A stretch of 41,359 bases of DNA, from the NCBI GenBank assembly GCA_021805865.1, contig JAJZDX010000004.1, positions 149,558 through 190,916 on the forward strand, read 5' to 3'. The notes beneath the pieces were generated by a model that saw only the letters and a program-made list of their open reading frames with translations, was not told the origin of the DNA and did no database searches. The position numbers and the translations under genes are program-made. Below are positions 40,595 to 41,359 of the stretch, one piece after another (positions within the stretch are counted from its first letter, which is position 1; every line of letters starts with the position of its first letter). The DNA comes from Pseudomonadota bacterium (GTDB lineage: Bacteria; Pseudomonadota; Gammaproteobacteria; Steroidobacterales; Steroidobacteraceae).

Positions 40595-41359
40595 AACTCG
40601 CTCAGTATAACGGGATCACGCCAGCGATCGGACCACCCATCTCCCTCTCAGCTCATTGCGGACATCAGGGGTATCCAGTCGCACCAGGGCGAAGGCGGCA
40701 CTCGAAAGTCCTTTAATCCATTGGGGCTTGCGACATGTGACGGCACTCCCCTCTCGTGCGGCCGTGCCGCATAAAGCGATGTGCAGACAAGCGCTTGGCG
40801 GCGCGTCCGTGCCGCCCCCTTCTATCTTGCTTCCCATTCTTCCGCCTCTCTCTTCCGATCTTACGCGGATCATCATGCATCACAGCCCCATCGCGACGAA
40901 GCAAGTCACCGGATAGACAGTGGCGAATTCAGCGTGCTTCGACCATTCGAGAACGGAACGCAGAGCCGTACGTCCAGCCTGTAGACCGGTCATCAAATCG
41001 CTATCGGCCGAGGAGCGGCAAGCACGCCGAAAACGCGCTCGCGCAGGCGAGGTACATCCCGCTGGTTACCATGCACCCGAACATGAAAAACACGTTTCGC
41101 GCTGTAAGAAACGTCCTCCAGGAGCGACTATAGGCAATTACAGATAGCCACTAGCGCACTGGAATGCCGGGAAAAAACCAGTCCCCGTGACACGGGCACC
41201 CGCGACGCCTGCGCCGTCACCCGAAGCACCGGTGAGCCTGGCCATCGTATCTGATGGGGCTGGATGGCTTTACGATCCCGTTCGCTGATGGACGGGACCC
41301 CGAGGTCCATCACGGTTTGTGACCACGGCGCCGGTCTTCTCGGCTCCGGATTTCTTCCT
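40595..41359. other. 765-base right edge, no recognisable gene
   Basis: Several frames of 60-125 codons are open on both strands (for example 40616-40876 minus and 40756-41133 plus), but none has a recognisable family, ribosome site or consistent codon pattern. On the minus strand, a short hydrophobic frame near 41000-41080 (MVTSGMYLACASAFSACLPLL) could be a tiny membrane peptide. A -10-like TATACT for the phosphoribosyltransferase gene lies at its left end. The stretch probably continues the element that starts at the tRNA. Confidence 0.45.

Noticed and set aside
1..41359. CRISPR arrays, rRNA genes and complete insertion sequences
   Set aside because: No regularly spaced repeats, rRNA motifs, transposase frames or flanking inverted repeats were seen anywhere in the window.

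Overview
The window reads as a high-GC chromosomal segment of a gammaproteobacterium. The evidence is the combination of RNase T, the short E. coli-type dihydroorotase (PyrC), homodimeric-type AceE, monothiol glutaredoxin GrxD and a DUF1289 protein. No ribosomal RNA or marker gene is present, so I cannot name the genus. Both edges look incomplete: the left edge carries long C homopolymers and the right edge has about 760 bases with no recognisable gene.

Region 1 (177-6781, minus strand) is a tightly overlapping six-gene operon for a corrinoid-dependent methyl transfer pathway. In order of transcription it encodes a corrinoid (B12) protein, a uroporphyrinogen-decarboxylase-family methyltransferase (MTI), a MetH-activation-like protein with a Cys-rich tail, a RACo-type ferredoxin/ASKHA corrinoid activator, a tetrahydrofolate methyltransferase (MTII) and an amidohydrolase. 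This is the layout of an O-demethylase as known from anaerobic acetogens.

Region 2 (7736-17550) holds a XylR/DmpR/MopR-type sigma-54 activator on the minus strand. Its sensor domain keeps the phenol-binding His/Trp pair and the Zn ligands. Divergent from it, behind a perfect -24/-12 promoter, lies an operon of TonB-dependent receptor, EthD-domain protein, GMC oxidoreductase, two sister SDRs and an MFS transporter. My inference is that regions 1 and 2 together form one uptake, oxidation and demethylation module for a (methoxy)phenolic compound.

Region 3 (17551-18547) is a graveyard of mobile DNA: a decayed group II intron-like stretch and the C-terminal remnant of a DUF4143 ATPase. It separates the accessory cluster from core genes.

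Region 4 (18548-31334) is housekeeping: a two-gene ABC exporter behind the pyruvate dehydrogenase genes aceE-aceF-lpd, then divergently an M17 aminopeptidase, pyrC and rnt, then grxD with a DUF1289 gene, and nadC.

Region 5 (31427-39343) has a P450 translationally coupled to a fatty-acyl-AMP ligase fused to an acyl carrier protein, a divergent DUF374 acyltransferase, a GAF-PAS-PAS-GGDEF-EAL protein, a Fur-superfamily (Irr-like) regulator and a small membrane protein.

Region 6 (39568-41359) begins with tRNA-Thr(CGU). It is followed by a PRPP-type phosphoribosyltransferase with an overlapping small ORF, and by unassignable DNA that looks like an integrated-element edge without a visible integrase.
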